A DNA stretch of 64,000 nt from positions 323,173-387,172 of the forward strand of contig CAJJDO010000100.1 of NCBI GenBank assembly GCA_905183005.1, written 5' to 3'. The stretch comes from Paramecium pentaurelia (Eukaryota > Ciliophora > Oligohymenophorea > Peniculida > Parameciidae). Positions 59,823-64,000 of this stretch are shown one piece after another (the first letter of the stretch is position 1; every line of letters begins with the position of its first letter). The notes under the pieces were generated by a model. The model was not told the origin of the DNA and made no database searches. It was given only the letters and a program-made list of their open reading frames with translations. The translations under genes were made by a program, and so were the position numbers.

Positions 59823-61396
59823 TCAAATTAATCCCATTTCTTCTAAAAGATCTATAATATCTTAAGTCATTCTTGAAACATCATTTAAAGCACTTTCCAA
59901 GGCAATTATTTCTTTTTGGTTTTTGAATTCTGTCATAATAGCTTACATATATAATTTATAGCTATTATCTTCTTTTTTTCTAACATCATTTAACATTTAT
60001 TTAAGTGTTGGAAATAATAAAAACTTTTATTTATTATGTCCAATATTTGATGATTTAGCTTGATGTCTACTAGATGAACTTGTATTTAAATCTTAATGCA
60101 CATTCTATAATTTTTGAGATAATTCTGTAATTTCTTTTTTAGCATATTCTCTTTTTATATTCAATTATTCTATAATTTTCTCCAATTCTGATATCTTAAT
60201 AATTGATTAAGATTCTACTTAATCAATTTTTCTATATATATAAAATATACATACTTTTCCAACATGTTTATTGTATTTTGTTATTCATAAATAATTAATT
60301 CTAATTACTAAATTTTAAGCTATTTTTCTTAAATCTCGAATTAATCAACAACTTCTTTTTATTAAATCTATTATTTTTCTAATTTTTATTTTAATTCATA
60401 AATTTCATTATTAGCTTTACTAATTTCATTTATTAATTTAATATTTTATTCTGATAAATGTTATTTACTTTATTAAAAATCACATTATAATTTCTAAATT
60501 GTATTTTTATCTCTTGTTCTCTTCTATTCTAATAATTTTAATTTACCTTCTCTTTATTCATATTTTGTTGTTTATTGTTCTAAATGTAATTTTAATTCTT
60601 TAATCTCCTCTTCTAATCTTTAACAATCTTTTTATTTTTAATCACATTTAATTTTCTCTTACAATACTTTACTCTCTAATTCTTTAGTTTTGGAATTGAC
60701 ATCAACCGAAAAATTATTAGCTAACGTAATTTACAATATTTCAAGTTCTTTATTGTGTTCTTGTTGTAATTATTATATATTCAATTCCAACTATTATATT
60801 TTTTAATTATTTTAATTTTAAAGTGAACTTTTATGTTTCTTTTCAGCTTCCAATGCCACTGATAGATCATCATTCTCCTCCTAAAATCTTTAAATTTCTT
60901 CACACATTTTTTCACATTAATTTCTAAGTCTGTTAACTTCTTCTTCAAGTTAATCATTTCCTTCTGTTTATGTTGAGAAATTCTTATTTTCCTTTGGTTA
61001 AAATTTCAAATAAATTTCTTTATATTTTTCCTCTATCAATTCTTTCTATTAAACATTACTTTCTAATTAGTTAATACTATATACCATTTTTTATTTCAAG
61101 TTCTTCCATATGATTTTTTAATTTCCTAAGATTATCCTCTTATTTTGTTTTATCATTTTCTATAAACTCTAATTACTAAGATAACGTATGAGTTATACTT
61201 ATTAATATAATGTTTATAGATGCTTTATGAATTTCTCTTACTTATTTATTGTTTCTTCTAATTGAGTAGTGTTCATTTTCCAAATATCACTTGAAATTTC
61301 ATATTCCCCTCGATTGAAAAATTCTTCAACTGACATTACATTTTGTATAATCAAAGATTTTTTCTTTTCCTTCTCCTTGTTAAAATACTTGAACAT
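59823..61396 (-). CDS. Long coiled-coil protein, ~500 aa
   Basis: Starts MFKYFNKEKEKKKSLIIQNV, EEFFNRGEYEISSDIWKMNT, then an almost unbroken Glu/Lys/Gln/Leu-rich coiled coil (for example EFIENDKTKQEDNLRKLKNH) to the end ALNDVSRMTQDIIDLLEEMG followed by LI and TGA at 59823. Several small introns are present; I did not resolve all of them (61080-61200 and 60230-60260 contain stops unless spliced). No globular domain. Its ATG is 36 bp from the divergent CDT1 ATG. Probably structural. Confidence 0.7.
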
Positions 61397-61432
61397 TTTA
61401 TTTTAATTGAATATATTTAACAATTATTTCAG
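61397..61432. promoter_or_regulatory. 36-bp divergent gene spacer (minimal bidirectional promoter)
   Basis: Only 36 bp separate the start codons of the minus-strand coiled-coil gene and the plus-strand CDT1 gene, so transcription of both must start within or very near this A/T-only-like spacer, or within the neighbouring 5' coding regions. No defined box is visible. Confidence 0.5.
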
Positions 61433-62631
61433 ATGGAAACTAACTACTAAAAAGAAACAAAAAGACCACAATAAAGTAAATGTTCATATCCTATATAGTA
61501 ATTAAAATGGCAAAATTACACAATAACTACAAAGAACCAGATGACACATATGAACCAAAAAGAAGAGTAAAAATTTAGAGTACATTTAATTCAATCGACA
61601 ATGTATAATAATTAAATGAGGATTCCTCAACTTTTAATGGAATTGACTATTTTGAAAACCTATAATAGAAGAAATCAAATGAAAAGAAAAAAACACCTTT
61701 AAAATTAGAAAGTGTGTCTTCAATTTTGGCTAAGGTATCATTGAGGGAACGATTCTCTAATCTTCATTTGATTACTTCTATCGATAAAATGCTAATGCAT
61801 AGTAAATATTCCAATTTATGTCACTTTTTCAAAGAAATTGATGAAATTCTTTTATTTCTTCAAAACTAACAAAAACCGCCTTTCTTTAATACAATTTATG
61901 AATTATTGAGCCATAATTCTAAAATAAAAATTACTTAATAAATCATTCAATAAATATTGGAAATCTTTCCAAATGCTTATGATGTTAATTGGTCTTTGAA
62001 TGAAAAATTAATAAGAGAAGATCAGAGTGATTTAATGATAAAGGCAAATATTAAATCTCATGTTTAGTTGGTAGATCGTTTAACTTATTTCCAATAATTA
62101 ATGTTTAAATATATTTAGAAAAATGGAGAATATATTGGTTTAGCCATTTTGCCCAAAAATCCATTTTAATAAATTTTAAAAGATTAATTTGAAATGAATA
62201 ATTCTTTAAAAAAGGAAATCTAATAATAAACTTATGAAAATGAAATTCAAAGTGAAATCTATAAAGAGCCAATATATTCTAAATTGAGTTAAAATTTAAT
62301 AGAAAAATTGAAATCAAAAAAGAAACCAGAGATTGTACTTAATGATTGTAAAACACCAAAATAATAATTAATTGCTCTATCCTAATTAATTCATTAATAT
62401 TATCATATTAGAGATGTATCAAATATGTTTTTAATAAATGTTGTTAAATACAGTTTTAATAGTTTAAAACATTTTATTTTAGATGAAAATTAAATAAAAG
62501 CTTATATTGATTAATTAATAACATTGTGTCCATATTGGATGCAACTTATTGAAAATTAGAATGGCTCAATTTTAAGGTTGAATAAAGAAATAGATATTCC
62601 TTCTATAATTAGATCTATCGAATATATGTGA
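61433..62631 (+). CDS. CDT1: CDT1 replication licensing factor, 391 aa
   Basis: Loads MCM2-7 onto origins with ORC/Cdc6. N-terminal METNYQKETKRPQQIIKMAK crosses a 23-nt intron near 61481-61503. The central winged helix matches the CDT1 geminin-binding domain: LRERFSNLHLITSIDKMLMH, QQIIQQILEIFPNAYDVNWS, LVDRLTYFQQLMFKYIQKNG. The C-terminal MCM-binding winged helix reads ALSQLIHQYYHIRDVSNMFL, LITLCPYWMQLIENQNGSIL, RLNKEIDIPSIIRSIEYM. Spliced length is a multiple of three. The acidic/basic N-terminus is where replication-coupled regulation would act; no clear PIP box is seen. Confidence 0.87.
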
Positions 62632-62686
62632 ATAAAAGGATCATTAATTAAAGTTTGAATTATTAATTTAAAGCATTACTATATTT

Positions 62687-63588
62687 TCAATAACTATCTT
62701 CTAACACTATCAAAGATTCTTTAAGTTATCCTTTTAAAGACATTAAAACAAGTTCATATTTTTTCATATCTTTGCTTAACTTTTTTGTCTAGATCTTTCC
62801 TATGAGTACTGAAATAGCAGGATTGCGAAGACTCTAATTAAATTACTATTTATAGATTTCATTTAATTATTAAGCAATTTATTCTAATTTCCATTCATAA
62901 GGAATTGAGCTAATATCTACATGAATTTCTCTTTCATCAAATTATCCATTAATAATTACTCTTATATTTTATACTTGTTTCTAAATTTAAATTTAAGTTT
63001 ACTAATTCTTTTTCTGAATATTTCGACATCATCTCTACAATTTCCTCATTATCTTGTTATTAATTAGTATTAGCTGTTAATTCAAAAAATGTGATGCTCT
63101 TCCTTCTTTTCTGACTTTGCATCTCACTACCTTGACCTTATATTTAATCATCTTCAAGCTTCTCTTCAATAACATTTGTAGATGGTGGAGGACATATAGG
63201 CATTTTTATTGATCTTTTCTCATAAATAACACTTTTATTTTCTACTCTTTTTTCTGGAGCAACAGATGAACGCTTTACATAATTACTTGTTCTAACTGAT
63301 GAGTATGTTCTCTCAACAATTCTTCCATCTACTGGGGCTTACTTTTATGGACTAGCTAATTTACGCAAAGGTAAGGCTGTTGCAAAATGTTAATTATAAG
63401 ATTATTTGCTAATTACTATTGATTAGATCGTACACTTGAATTAAAGGTTTAAGATGTGCTGATGATGTGCTATCATTTGCTGATAAATCACACTCTTTAG
63501 ATTTATATTTAAAACTTTATGTAGTTGACTTTGCTCCTGATGCTTCCTTAACATATCTAATTCTTTAACCAGAAGAAGTGTTAAACAT
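62687..63588 (-). CDS. Hypothetical Ser/Lys-rich protein, 279 aa
   Basis: Starts MFNTSSGQRIRYVKEASGAK. Two introns fit: 40 nt (near 63386-63425, ends CAG; long for this genome) and 22 nt (near 62981-63002); the spliced length is a multiple of three. The first 170 residues are basic and Ser/Pro-rich (VERTYSSVRTSNYVKRSSVA), with a KMPICPPPSTNV motif. The C-terminal ~90 residues look folded (QNIRVIINGQFDEREIHVDI, PYEWKLEQIAQQLNEIY, RNPAISVLIGKIQTKKLSKD). Not recognised. Confidence 0.7.
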
Positions 63589-63635
63589 AGTAATAACTAG
63601 TTCTTATTAATATAAAAATCAATTTCAATTTCTTG

Positions 63636-64000
63636 ATGGAGTTTGAATTAGCTGGAACCAATCAAAAAGCTGTTTAAGGCTGGCGATTTGACAATAATGG
63701 ACAGGAACCCCTTAAACAATAATTAATTGAACCATAGGAACCCCAAATCCAAACATAAGGGTTTTTCGAAAAAATTAAGAATTAGTTTAATGATTTACTT
63801 AAGCCACCTGATAAAGAAGTTGAATAAAGAATAATTTATTTGGATGGTAAGGTATATCCTTAAAATAATATGCCAAACATAGTAAAGAATCAAAAGTACA
63901 ATATTTTGTCATTTGTTCCGATGGTGCTCTATCAATAGTTTAAATACTTTTTTAATCTAATCTTTTTATTGATAACACTGTCATAATTCATACCTTTGCT
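63636..64000 (+). CDS. P4-type ATPase (phospholipid flippase), N-terminus only
   Basis: Starts MEFELAGTNQKAVQGWRFDN. The P4 entry signature follows: EQRIIYLDGKVYPQNNMPNI, VKNQKYNILSFVPMVLYQQF, KYFFNLIFLLITLSQFIPL, equivalent to the N-x-I-x-T-x-K-Y-x-x-x-x-F-[IL]-P-x-x-L-x-x-Q-F block and first membrane helix of flippases (closest in feel to the ATP9/Neo1 group, which has short N-termini). The window ends in the first transmembrane region, so the phosphorylation and ATP-binding domains are not seen. Confidence 0.9.

Noticed and set aside
1..64000. Ordinary nuclear or bacterial code with many pseudogenes
   Set aside because: TAA and TAG occur at conserved Gln positions in nearly every gene (proteasome DGQLFQVE, Rab WDTAGQE) while TGA ends them, so code 6 explains the stops.
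1..64000. tRNA genes, CRISPR arrays, telomere repeats (CCCCAA/CCCAAA) and transposases
   Set aside because: I scanned intergenic stretches and saw no cloverleaf with paired A/B boxes, no spaced direct repeats, no telomeric repeat and no transposase motifs. A covariance-model search would be more sensitive for RNA genes.

Overview
The window is ciliate macronuclear-type DNA, most likely Paramecium. Every convincing protein reads with TGA as the only stop and in-frame TAA/TAG as glutamine (genetic code 6). Introns are tiny (about 20-40 nt, mostly GTA...TAG), intergenic gaps are often only 15-100 bp, and the base composition is very AT-rich. There is one sequence gap, an N at 4650. I see no tRNA, rRNA, CRISPR, telomere repeat or recognisable transposon. 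The short standard-code ORFs are fragments or shadows of longer code-6 genes.

Layout. 0-9 kb: C-terminal part of a hybrid histidine kinase (-), a small unknown gene, a broken CDK-like kinase present twice because of a 1,136-bp exact repeat around the N, then two unknown ciliate-type proteins. 9-20 kb: Mot1/BTAF1 Swi2/Snf2 ATPase, a MORN-repeat protein, a peroxisomal SDR-SCP2 protein ending in AKL, an unknown protein, and a proteasome alpha-4-type subunit. 20-27 kb: an AGC kinase, then on the minus strand a MAPKKK-like kinase, a small probable mitochondrial membrane protein, a double cyclic-nucleotide-binding protein and a coiled-coil protein. 27-34 kb: an MGTC-starting protein, a WDR63/DNAI3-type dynein intermediate chain, a second hybrid histidine kinase, a RING-like protein and a Rab. 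34-44 kb: an Asn/Gln-rich coiled coil, a secreted protein, a MATE transporter, a type I membrane protein, ribosomal protein uS19 (RPS15), an unknown protein, a 121-residue unknown and a beta-propeller protein.

44-51 kb is the least tidy part. It holds a kinase-like/Kelch gene with frame breaks, a lipase, two related short remnant ORFs, a LAMMER/CLK kinase with two compensating frame breaks, and two poorly resolved small genes. 51-64 kb is orderly again: strumpellin (WASH complex), a Rab, a Vps10/sortilin receptor, a RING-TRAF zinc-finger protein, a COMMD6-like protein, a coiled-coil protein divergent from CDT1, an unknown protein and the N terminus of a P4-ATPase.

The genes do not form an operon-like system; they are ordinary eukaryotic genes packed tightly on both strands. 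Several fall under membrane traffic (two Rabs, sortilin, strumpellin, flippase) and signalling (two hybrid kinases, MAPKKK, AGC, CLK, cNMP-binding). The most useful unexpected observations are the duplicated contig end, eight reading-frame-supported introns that end in AAG instead of TAG, three introns starting GTT, and the run of broken frames at 44-51 kb. I did not find a convincing new multi-gene system. Exon boundaries were worked out by hand; for most genes the spliced length was checked to be divisible by three.
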